Shown piece after piece: positions 10,837 through 22,700 of a stretch of DNA of 64,000 bases. Every line of letters starts with the position of its first letter. Within the stretch, counting starts at the first letter, position 1. Both the position numbers and the translations under genes were made by a program. The DNA is from Nephromyces sp. MM_2019 (lineage: Eukaryota > Apicomplexa > Aconoidasida > Nephromycida), in contig JADHZB010001533.1 in NCBI GenBank assembly GCA_015657535.1, forward strand, positions 1 through 64,000. The letters are read 5' to 3'. Under the pieces are notes generated by a model. The model was not told where the DNA came from and made no database searches. It worked only from the letters and a program-made list of their open reading frames with translations.

Positions 10837-13800
10837 AAATGGAAAAGAAAAAAAACTGAGAAAGTGTAAATTCTGTGAATGCTTCTCGTACTTCATATGC
10901 GATTATCTATTCACATGCAAGAAAGACCAACCCCCACCTGATATTTCATGCTTTTTGGCTTCTCGGAGATGAGTTTTTCGACTTTAATTATGCACACACA
11001 TTACCTCCAGCTGATTAGCAATTGCGAGTACACACTACTTCCAGCTGCTTGACAACTATCCACACACATTTCCAACTGGCAAGTATTTCGGGAAAAAAGC
11101 CAAAATCGCCGTCAAATTTGGTGCTGGCCTAATGAGGATGCTTATCGTGCTAAACTCTCGAAAAACCCTTGAAGAAAGTAGATCCCTCTAAGCTACCCTT
11201 CATACCTCATTTGATGTATTCTCCCCCTAGCCACGATGCGCAGTAGCGCACACTCCTTTCGGTAAAAAAGCTACTCAAAACTACCAATGAAGATGGGATT
11301 TTCCCATTTTCCTGCCAGCAGCTTGTAAATACAAAAATAGAGCCAAGTTTCTCAGATTAGCTGGGACACCTGTTTGTCTATTGCTTGGGAGTTTAGTTTG
11401 ATTGCTTTATATGGAATTTTTGGCTGTGAATTTGTAGGCAGAATTCTTGTAGCGGTTGCTGCACACACACCGACGTGTGGAAGAACGCACCAAAAAGAGT
11501 TTAGGGCCTCTGTAGCAGAGGTAATGAGCTTCTTTATTACCCCGAGCTTCAAAGAAGCAAGTGTTGAAAGAGAGTTAATCAGCGAAGCAGCTTTGTAAAA
11601 GAGCTTAGACTGGTGATTCGCTATTTTCGAGAAAATGCACTTTTCTTGAAGCTTAGAAGCTTCATTGCCTTTCTTACCTTTGAGTATATATATTTATCAT
11701 GCGTGGTGATAATGGTGGGTAGCTAATCTTAATGAGGAGGGACCTGGAAACTTTGAATGGCCTTGGTTTGAAGATTTTATAATGGTGAATGAAAAGCTTA
11801 GTTAAATTATACCCCGGAGAAGTCTCACGGTATATAGGTTTCGATGGCCGTTAGGAGGGATTATGAGGGAGGTGTGTTTGTGAGGTGGGTACATGTTTGT
11901 GAGGTGGGTATATGTTTGAGAGGCGGGTATGTTTGTGAGATGGGTATGTTTGTGAGGTTGCTATGTGTTTGTGACGTGTGTTTATCAGGCAATGCATGTG
12001 GGGGGTTCCGATCTTGTGTGTATATTGGGGGTTTGTGTCCTGTGTGTGTGTGTAGTAAGTTTGAACTTTCTATCACATGTAGGGAGTTAGAAACTTGCAT
12101 GTTTGGGGTAACGTGTGCATCGCGTGTATCAGAAGTTGGTGTAAAGCAACACGTGTCGGATGCATGCATCTTGCGCATGTGTGCGGAAATTCCTATCTTT
12201 TACGTCTGAATTTCAAATCAATTTAGCGATACACGCTTGATACTCTGTGCATTAATTAAGTTGAGACTTTGTCTGAATAATGGAAGTTTAACTCCTGCTC
12301 ATGGCCTTAACTGCAAAACGTTTGGTTTCCAAGGCTATGCGAGCTTGCGCGCGTTCGAAATATGGGTGGAAATCCACATGCAAAGAGTCTGGTCAGACTT
12401 AAATTGCTTCCATCTGGAAGACAACGAAAATTACTAAACAATGAGAAGCCTCTGGTTAGAAGCTAGTGGAGAACGAACACCCAATTATAACCTCCGATAA
12501 ATCGAAGCTAACTATGAGGAAGCAGAGCTACGAAATAAGGAATGAGCACAAAATCATGCGCTGAGCCTTAAAAAATTCAGCAGAATTGCAATGAAAGTGT
12601 TCATCTGATTTAGTACAGCAAAAGTGTATGTTGGGCGAAGAGTTCTATTCCGCACTAGCAGATTCCCTAATAGAGGTTTCAGCTTCAGCATTTCAGAGTT
12701 TATAGTGAAGCACGTAAGGATGAGCTGGTAATTGCTAATCCGTAATGCCTATAACTAGGGTTAACTATTAATCCAGGGTGTACTATAAATTTATCTAGAT
12801 TCCATAACTTAATATAACAAAACCCAGCCTACCATTCCCCATGTGAAATCACCTTTCTGGCAATAGATTAACGATATCTGCATCCAAAAGTGCAGCAAAG
12901 CCGATTGAATTACAAGTAGGGGCTACCTGCGTAATGCTATACACATGCACAAATGGTATTTTTTTACTGAATTTGTGAAGATATTTTATGCTAATCTAAG
13001 AAAAACTTGGGCGGTCCAAGCTGCGTGATAAAACTGCCGTGTTATCTTCTGCTGACACTTGATAAAGCAGCAACGAATCACTTCTTTAGTCCGAATTCGT
13101 ACTCGAATACTCCTTGCTACTTATTCACCATATATGGAATCCTCTTCAAAATTCTTCATTGAGTAAATTGTATCTTTTAATTTGGGATACTATGTTCGTT
13201 GCATGCATTTTTTGGTTGAAATCGATATGATTTAAGCCAGTCTTGATCTCTCTCTTTGGGCCGGCATAAAGAAAAAGAAGATAAACGCTTCTTTCGGTAC
13301 TGAATGCGTACCCGTCTAATAGAAATCCTGTAGTGAAAGCTCCACTGTTGTTACGTGTGGTGACTTGCTAGTCTAAGTGCATTTTGTTCTGGGAGTATTT
13401 TGGTTTTCATCTATAGCAAAAATGTATGCGACAGAAGCGATCTCTATCGATTTAAGACTAACAAATATTTAAACATAGAATCTGATACATATCCTGTAGT
13501 TTAGCTGATGGTCCCCAAGTTTCCTCTATGTTCAACTTGTAGATACATTCATTTCGCTGCGGACCAATAATTCGTTTGCCTTGGATGCTTGCTGCTATGT
13601 TCTAAACAATGGGGTTTGTGAGCGGCTGCTGATAGAGCATGCATCAAGGACAAGAAAAGCTACTTTTTCACAGGTCCACCAGACCACGCTACACTTGCAT
13701 CAAATATTTTAAAACCTCTGCTTCATGTGAAATTCTTTGGGATTTTTTGCTTGCCGACTGTATGCATGAAATTTTCTAATTATGTAATTGCTTTGTACCT

Positions 13801-13999
13801 CCGACACCAACCTCAGTTTGTCAAGGTCGTGAACTGAGCAGGTGCGGCGAAGGCATCAAAATTTGCGAGGTAGGTGCCCCAAAAACATCGCTTTCTTCCG
13901 TCTTCCACACTCATATGAGGGCGCAAGCATCTTGCGAGCCCGCTAACTCCTCAATCTCATTGAAATTTCATCCAACAATCCTATTTACCTTTCCCAAGC
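10837..13999. other. Gene-poor stretch between the coiled-coil gene and the ADC-lyase-like gene
   Basis: No chain of exons could be assembled. It contains a 75-codon open frame at 11374-11598 (+) and a 67-codon frame at 12237-12437 (+); both are within the length expected by chance at this base composition (about one stop per 15 codons). The second half (12.5-14.0 kb) has nothing I can support. A small gene of very short exons cannot be excluded. Confidence 0.5.
11868..11960. repeat. Degenerate 18-bp TG-rich tandem repeat
   Basis: About five copies of a GAGGTGGGTATGTTTGT-like unit with scattered changes. The long open frames on both strands here come from the repeat, not from genes. Confidence 0.75.
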
Positions 14000-16256
14000 A
14001 TGCCTCCACGATACGGTGAGTTTGTATGGTCAAATGGTACCATTCTACCAACGGCAACACTCTGCTTGGCATCCACAAATAGGGGACTACTGTATGGAGA
14101 TGGGGTATTCACTACTCTAAAACTGGAGGATGGGAAACTCTATGATGTTAATGCTCATACCAAGCAGTTGCAAGCCCAGTGTGATACCATAGGAATCGAT
14201 TTAGAGGCGAATGACACACCATATCCTATCACTGATGGTAGTAATCGCCATGGCAACCTCAAGATGGAATCTGCGATAAGGATCCCAACTATAAAAGAAC
14301 TTCAAGACCTGTACTTAGCCAATGTAGGAATGCTTGATGATGCCAGGAGCAGTAGCAGTAATTATTACTCTGAAAGCGGTATGCTCCCAAAGAATAAAGC
14401 ATCAATGGGGGGATTTCCTACTGCAGGAACTGAAAGTGAACATAAAAATCGTTCTGCTACAAGCTTTCGTGTAAAAATTATTGTAACTGGTGGCTCACCA
14501 AGCGATTATGGGAGCCATAGCTTCCCTATTGAGCTCAGTATGACGCGTCGACCCGCTTCAAACGTCATCGTGACGTTTATGGAAAGTAGTTATTCTGGCA
14601 TAGGTAAATGATACAATGAAGCAGTGGCCATGAGTTCATGCGCGTTTCCATATCCAGCCTCTTCTAGCTTGGTCCATGCGGGTGGTATATATGATATATA
14701 AATTTTTCGACATGCGCGGACTTTGTTAGTAAAATATGTACTGAAGAAAATTTCCGCTAGAGATTCCTATCATTCCATAAAAAAGAATTGGCTTAGAAAT
14801 CACTGGTAAAGAAACTGTAGACGTTCAAAGGTATTTGTTTTATCATTTAGTGTGTTGCTAATGCTTTTTTATTTATCATACTGCTTCATCTTTTTTTATG
14901 TAATTTTTGAAAGTGTGATTGAACTCTTGCACCTGCACTATTTTAGCTTAATCTTTGCGAGGACTGCAACGCTAAATTTATTGGCCCTACTCTTTATGTT
15001 CGGCATAGAAGAATTGTTCCATATGGTATGCCTCTTAAAAAATTGGGACGATACATCACCTTCACATCATCTGTTTTGTGCTCCACTAGTGCACGTACAC
15101 CCGCGATATGCTAAATTAATTCACATCAACTTGTAAAACTTCGTAGCTTTCTTCCACTCCTTCTCGGTTATCTTTTTTGGCCGAGCTGATATATTCCCGA
15201 AGGCTTGTTCTGTCCCATAGTGTATGTTTTCAATGTTTTTTCTCGCTATATTGCTGTCCAACATATATTCTTGCTTTTTTGCGTAAGAATGACGCCCCCA
15301 TCGTGTCGGTACTCTATAATGGCCAAAAACAGAATTCAACTGCGTATGGCCCTACATACTTCAACAAGTTAAGTCACCCCTATTTTTAGATGTGCCAGAA
15401 AGTTTCTATTTCTACTGCATTATTCAACAAAGCCTGTTCACTATTTCTTTGCGTTTTGTCAGCTAAGCTGATGAGCCTATCAGATTATTCACCCTCCTTA
15501 ACCCCCCCCTACGGACCAATTGTCTTAGCGGTGTTCTCGCGCCCCATTTCGCCCATTAACAGGCTTCTAAGTAAAGTAAAAAGCCTTACGATCATGCAAC
15601 GATTTGCTTTGAGGCACGCTATTACTGAAGATGATGCACAAGCGATTGGAGCCTCAGATATTGTATGTACAGATATTAATGCATGTGTTTTAGAGACTAT
15701 CTTCAGCAATATTTTCTGGGTATTGCCACCGTCAGAAGCCCCTGATACAAGTGGCATTAAGCTCCAGAAAAGAGCATCTAATACAGAGACCAAAAACTTA
15801 GTTTCCCCAAAGGTTATCAGTGAGATTATTGGCGACGGTAATCATCAAACAGGAGAATTTGATGCTGGGGAGCACAAGGTAGAAGAGGGCTCAGAAAAGA
15901 TTGAAGCGCCCCGTTTTAATTCAAATTTTTCTATCGAAAGTGAGTTTTTTAGGCTGCAATGCCCATCCAGAGTCCTTGATTTATACTTTGGTGTCACCTT
16001 AAGTACCATATGTCGCGCTGTGCAATCTTCACTCGGAGCTGAGGTTGAGGAGGTAAAGGTCACACTTGAAGATATACCTGCAAGCGCTTACGTTTTTATT
16101 TGCAATTCATTGAAAGAAATTGTTCCAGTAAAACAGATTGGCTCTAGAAGGTTCAGAGTAAGCCCAAAATTAGAAGCGAAGCTATGGGCGGCTTATCTAC
16201 AGGAACTTGAAATTGTTGATATGGTCCCAGGAAAAATCTCGGCAAAAATGCACTAG
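14000..16256 (+). CDS. pabC: Class IV PLP aminotransferase-fold enzyme, aminodeoxychorismate lyase-like
   Basis: Two exons, 14000-14603 and 15463-16256, join in phase (GGC ATA G / CT AAG) to give 465 residues. The N-terminus shows the family block NRGLLYGDGVFTTLK (residues 27-41) followed by AHTKQLQAQCDTIGI. The PLP lysine is expected at K241 in SKVKSLTIMQR, and the downstream DINACVLETIFSNIFWV block with the conserved Glu and Asn is intact; the C-terminal FICNSLKEIVPVKQIG block is also typical. GDGVFTT, rather than the GEGVFEG form of branched-chain aminotransferases, favours PabC, which splits 4-amino-4-deoxychorismate into p-aminobenzoate and pyruvate for folate. Usual PabC length is about 270 residues; the extra 190 come from low-complexity inserts (about residues 70-165 and 290-360). 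Branched-chain aminotransferase or D-amino acid transaminase are alternatives. The 859-bp intron lies just before the active-site lysine segment. Confidence 0.85.
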
Positions 16257-19200
16257 AATGAAGGCATAGTACGGCATGAAATGTATTTTTCGAAGAGATT
16301 CTGGGGCCTCAACTGCTTTATCATTTAGTGTGTTTACGGACCCTCCATTTTATTTCCTCATAACTAATTTTTATTAAAGGCACTACCACAACGGTGGAAG
16401 TTAGTCATTATCTTTATATCAGATTGTTTGAGGTATTAGTGTGCACTGAACTTTATAGGTGAATGCCATACCACTCCGCTACTGTTTACTTTGCTGCATA
16501 GCAGCAGGCTAATATACTTTTTTTGAATGAGTTTAACTTCTAAGCGTGCTATGCTACAAGATGCTTCCAATATACTTTCACTAGAATACCCCCCTGAAAT
16601 ACTTGGATTCACTTTATGATGGGACCCCGAGTTGACTCAAGGATACTGTGGCAGCTGCAATTTTTTCAATCATATAAAATTGATAGAATATATGCACTAC
16701 TGCGCTCAAGCCTTGTATACTCTGGGAATTACTTCTAATTCCTTTTCAGTGAAACTTTTCGTTTTACAAATGCTTACATCGCTGGTTCCTAGTACGAAAT
16801 TTAAGACAAGCTAGCGCTTCAATAAGCGAGAATCATGGCACGTGCTTTTGTGTGGAATTGCCTTTGCTTTAGGGGATTGCACAATCATGTTTTGCGTTGA
16901 TGCTGCCAATTTTGGCTGCTTAGCCACTAAGGCCCAGCGTATTGGCCATACGGCTAGATTACAAAAAGACTCATATGGCGTACCCGCGATCCGTCGGCTC
17001 ATAATGCATTTCGCATAATCTAGACGAAATTCTATTACTTTTGAGAAATAAAACAAGTTTACACTGCAACAAATAAAACTTAAGAGCTAAGTACTGCTTG
17101 AAATTAGTTTGGCTCTGTCTTGTTCATCTGCCACTGATGTCGATGATTCATTATGTGATATTCATCATTTTCCAAGAATCTCCAAGCACGTTGCTATTTG
17201 CGCATTATGCGATACAGAAACTGCTACAGTTTTTGAGATAACATGCTGCTGCAACAAAGTTTGAATCATCTGGCATTTTTATCCTTCCTCCCCCTTTGGC
17301 TGGATGCATGCGCTGCTTATTTGTATCATTGAACCTAATGTTTAAACCTATAGCGCTGTGTACTTTGCGTATTCCGTTAATATGGTAGCCTTTAACCTAT
17401 CCGCGATAACTGTAGCTTCCTTATTTCTTTAATGGTAACCGCATGTTGCTTGTATGTACTTTTTATTAAGGTTAAACTACAGCAATGATTGGGGCAGTAA
17501 CGAAGGGTTCATCTTCTGCTCATTTTTCATATGCCTGCTTATGCGGCTGCTTTGTGACAAGTCGGATTCTGAAGCTATTGTGAGCTGATGTAGTAGCCCT
17601 CAACTTGCAGTACGATATTTTTTGTTTTTTCCTCATTTGGTCGTGGCTTTTGTAGCATTACAGCAAGAAGTAACTTCACAGCGTTATATTCGTTTTTACC
17701 AATGTCATTAAGCAAAAGTATGAGCGATGATGCACTAAATTAATTCGATGCATCTTCTCTTGTGTATTCCGTTCAGTACATGGTGCGTCGACCCACCTGA
17801 TATAGGGCTACTAGCATCGATGATAGATAATTGGATACATCGTAGTCCTATTGGTAGAGAAAGTGACTTACTAGGTTAGCCGGAAAAATCAGCTATCTGG
17901 TGATCAGAGTTTGCGCATGAAGATTCTAAGACTTAACATTGCTTTTTTCCAGAAATACTCATCCGTAGTGGTACATCAGCGGCGCCAAACACAGGCTATG
18001 TGCTCGGCACACTGTAGGAACATATGCATTGACGGTTCAGATGCGCAATATACAAATGCCAGCATCGGTAGGCTTCCCACACAGGTGCCACTGAAGTAAA
18101 CCTCCACGCTCTTCTGTATACAACCTGCTTAACAACACCAGATGTGCCGAGCTTCTTCACGTTAATCAGGACACTAACTTTCTAGGATATGTAACTTGTG
18201 CACTCTGCAGAGTACACCTTCTGCTAGTTTTGGTTAGCTGAAGTATCATGATTCATTTTAGTATATACTAATTTTGCAACCAGGGAATTTAGTTAAGTAA
18301 TTAGAGTCTGGTAATTCACATTTGTTACACAGCGGGGTAAAAAGTCCCGGAAAATAAGAAAAAAGCCGATAATTGCATGATCTCGGCCGAACAATTTCGC
18401 CCAGTGCGCTGTGTCACTTAACCCGGTACGATAGCTCAATGTGTAGCAAGATGAGGGAAGGCAAATAGTTTCGCCTGTACAAAGGATGCTGAATAAAAGC
18501 CAGTAGAAAAAAAGAAATTATTGCACTTTCACTCGCTAGCAATTAATGCAGAATCGCAGATATACGGAAAAAAACGTCAAGGTAACGTCCTACTAAAAAC
18601 TCACTTTCATTCCGTTAACTGTGCATCATCAGAAAATCACCAATATACACAGGTAGGCAAAGTACTTATTAAAAAGCTAGATAACGGTACGTTAATATAT
18701 TCATGAATAGTATTTCGTAGCTTGGTGTCCATTATATGGGAACTTTACAGAGTTGGAACAATGATAATAACTTTTGAAGTTCCTCAATTTAGGTTAAGTG
18801 CACTTAGTAGTGTAAACATACTGTCAGTCATGCACTCATAACTTTAGGGACCTTAAGAAAATTTTGAATAAGTTCAGACGCTCTAAAAGCAACTAATTAG
18901 CCTGAACTATCGACCACCTATTTTTAGTTATTTTTTATCTCCACAAATAAAGGTATCGCTCCAGTTTTTTATGATTTGTCTTGCAGATATCTTCTTAGTT
19001 ATTTCCTAGAAATAATAAGTATATTACACCTTTTGTGGAAAGTAGTAAGGTTAACTTACTTAATTTATCCTTTAGCACAAAGCGGGGAAAATATTTATCA
19101 GTTAGCACGTAGATAACCGCCACTTTGGCACTTTATGCCAATGATGAAACACAATATGGACAAAGAATTAAAATATAGGATAATAATGCGGGCACACAGC

Positions 19201-19762
19201 AAGAAAAGCTTTACGGTTTTCTGTGAGACTTCAGCCAAATTAAAAGAGATGAATAAAATTAGCACTATTTGCGGTCGCTTTAGTGTTATTTCAATCGTAA
19301 ACATAGCCCAAAAGTAGAAGATAATTAGCTAATTGCTTCAAAGTTTTCAACTATGCCAAAATTTAATTCAAGGTAAAAATGTTATTCTAGCTGGGCCATT
19401 TCATTGCATAACCAATGTGCCTGAACAGTTGCTTTCAATACTTCCGCGGTCATCCTGCTGCTACCTGATGCATTCTACACTTCCACTGTTTTACGTTCGG
19501 TTCATGTTTCAGCATGCATCCCATTTCAAAGAGCTTATTTCATCATGTTGGAGTACATCTTTCTTTAGGTATATCTTAGCTTCTTTTTTTCGTACTAGAT
19601 ACTTCTATAAACAGAACTTTTTTTGCGCTAATACGCCTAGACTAAGTCCCGCATAATTTGACATTCAATAATTATAGATGCAGTTTATAACATGATTGTT
19701 CAACCCTCGTTTATTTGTAGCTTTCAACCTGCGGTATTTAGAGCATAGACCGATTTTTAAAA
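16257..19762. other. Unresolved stretch; short open segments but no consistent gene
   Basis: Several + strand segments read like protein and sit behind plausible acceptors: 16527-16616 (starts MSLTSKRAML), 16616-16733, 16883-17029, 17110-17270 (Cys-rich, CALCDTETAT) and 17952-18018. I could not connect them in one phase, and segments of 30-50 codons are expected by chance in this A+T-rich DNA. Either a small multi-exon gene lies here or nothing does. From 18.1 to 19.7 kb I see nothing supportable. Confidence 0.35.
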
Positions 19763-22700
19763 ATGATAGCTACGGAGCTAACTTCGTGGAATTCCCGCTG
19801 CAGCGTAAACAATGCAGATGAGGCCTACATAATAGCCGACGCTGAAAAGAGATTACATGAGGTATCAATTGAAACTATCTAGCAGAGGAAGTTCATTTTA
19901 CCGTCGTTCAGACATTCGCTTGAACATAATTGTAGATATTCCTGTTTGCGATTTTTGGCCCTTCGCTTTCGATAAATGCAACTTCTAGTACTCATTCGGT
20001 CCATATTTTCAGTATTTTTTAGTACTTTTCCATAAAATTTTAGCTAGCCTTACAACTAATGTAGACTGTTGCTTGATTAATTAATTTCACCAATCGTCTG
20101 CGCGCTATTGTGCCTAGATCTTTAAAAATTATATTCGCTACAGTTTGTATCTGCATGTCCGGAAAAACAATACTTTCCTTAAGCTTGTTGCGATGTCGAT
20201 GAGCATATGTTATTCTTATTTGATGAGAGTAAGCCCCTGGAGTTTTTGTAAAGCGTTTTTAAGGTTGTATTGTAGTTAAGCCAGGAAATTTTGAGTGCCA
20301 CAACTATGCTTGTCAGGACATAATATTTTCTTCAGTACGCCTCTATGAAACAGCAACTCGTTATTAGGGCTTCAAAGCGCACTTTTTTTCACTCCTTAAG
20401 CTATTTGACTTACCGTGACACCGCGGCCAAAATCTTTCATCTGGTTGAATGTTTGTAGCCTTTACTGTATTACAGGCTATGTATCTGACAACGCCTGGTA
20501 CTTTTTCTGCAGGGGGCTTGGGAAAAAAAAATTTGAGTGATGAAAAAAAATGTGTTACACATAAATAATATATGAAGTTCTACGAAAAGACTAGAATACT
20601 AGCCGTTCATTGATAGATATAAAACTAAAAACTGTGTATACCTAAAAAAAACTTACACAGCGTTTCCATCGCATTCAAACTTCTTGTTTTAGCTGTGCGA
20701 CTCTTTTGGGCCTCTTACCGTATTAATGTGTCCCAAAAATGAATTTGGTATTGAAAAGCCCCTTCCTTTGAGCTTAGGATCAACTCCGGTCCCCTTGAAG
20801 TAAGGCTCACATCGAGTTACCTTGTGGTAACCAGATATCTTTAAAGCTAAATTAAGCACTTTAAAAACCTATGAATGTTTTACTGATATTTTTTTTACAC
20901 TTTGGCCAGATAATACCCGAGAGTATATGTCAGTGGTCTGTTTTAGTACGCTATTGTAGGTGTGTCACATAACTTAGAATGAAAGCCTTGTGCTTCCATT
21001 CCTTTTCAGTTACAATGAGCCTAAAAACATCAAATTGGTAGCTTGTTAACGTGTTGCCTGAAATCTTTGGGCATAAAAGGATACTTATACATTTCGCCAC
21101 CCTGGCTCCGTCTAGCTACCCAAATCTCTTAGTCTATTTGCCGAGGTTGAGAGGTAGTCGCGCTCGCTGTGGAGTGCTCGAGCGTGCATAACTTTTTTCA
21201 TGGATAAAATTTACTAGCGGATTATTTGCCTACAAGGCACCCACTGCTCGAAGCTGATTTGCGTTCAGCTGCATCGCACATTCATGAATTTAGTATGTTG
21301 ACACCGCGTAGAATCATACCCTTCCTACGGTGTTTCAGTGAATAATCGCAGGTTTCATCACGACATATTCTTTTATCGATTGCTTTCGCCGCAGAAGCCT
21401 CTACGACTACCAATCGTGTGCTGAGCTAATAGCACAGCTTATCACTTACAAGGCACAGAATCCTCCTGACCATTACCCAAGTTCTGTATCTTCCCCGCAG
21501 ACAACGCTGGACACACGGGTAAAGTTACAATTGCCTGGATGACAAATTTAGCAAAGGGTATTAAGATCATCTTCAACGCATAGCAGAAACTCAAAGAAAG
21601 AAGAGAAAAAAAGCGAATAATAATGCTGAAGGGTTGCGTTAACGTGGTAGCAGCAGGTGGTTTCGATATATATGAAATACTTAGAATTTAAGAGATAACA
21701 CTAATCACACACGTTACTCCGTCTGCTAAAGCGACTGTGGTTAACCCGTTTAAGTGGGCTAAATGTACTGAAAGAGATATTTGATTTATTTGACGTGTCA
21801 CGCGCTACAAGAATCTCAGCTTTCCGCTTTGAAAAGTCTAAAATTGATTCCAGCTGCAGTTCCTTACTTGAGCTGGCACATTTTTGAGGCGTACTGACAG
21901 CGATGTTTGCTTCAGCTTTGAAATTTATGAAAATAACTGCAACTCCAATTTGCCTTTCAGCAAGGGAACTCGTTCGAAATAAGCTTGCTTTTAGCATCAT
22001 TATTGTTGCACAGTGGATACGATGTATACTGTGTGTGTGGGAAAACTGAAATAAATCACAACGCTGGAAGGATGGTAATACAAAAGAACAATTTATCGAT
22101 AGTATTATCTTTAATTCAGATCTGATATTGATATTAATTTTTAAAAATATAGTTTTACCACTGAACGGTTTTATTATTTTAACTAGGTGAATTTTACTTT
22201 TAATTACATGTGCAATTGTATGATTTTTACAATTTTGATAAATTTTTCCACTTTTCAAAACAAGGAAGTCATTTAAAAGGTAGCCTTTTTTATACGGAGC
22301 TATGTAAATCTTAGCATGACAACCTGTATGGGGTATACCCCGAGGACCGCGTAGCTCCACTCTAGATGTCTCATTTAACACTACGCTGCACAATAAGATA
22401 AGTATACGCACAATTTTTGCTGGCGTTACAACGCGTAGCAGTTGAAATAAATTGAAGAAGCAAATAAAACTTTTTTCTTTAGCGTGACACAAATGTTAGA
22501 GCGCCCCTACAAAACCTTTAAGCTAAGCACACGAAAAAAGGGAATTATTTGTACCAAGTTGCTACTTTTTCTGACTTTCCCTCTACAGAAAAAATTGCAT
22601 ATATACAAACAGAGGAAAATTTTGTGCAACGAGGCTATAACTAATATGTACGGCTAGCTCCCTCGGGCACACTTTAAATACTTGTAGCAAGCATATAGGT

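Noticed and set aside
12340..12470. Segment with LVRLKLLPSGRQRKLL resembling ribosomal protein uL2
   Set aside because: Only a dozen residues match, the flanks do not continue the family, and no in-phase neighbouring exon was found.
16883..17029. Segment CVDAANFGCLATKAQRIGHTA, faintly like a SET-domain VDA-GN-ARF motif
   Set aside because: The diagnostic NHSC-PN part is absent and there is no other SET block nearby.
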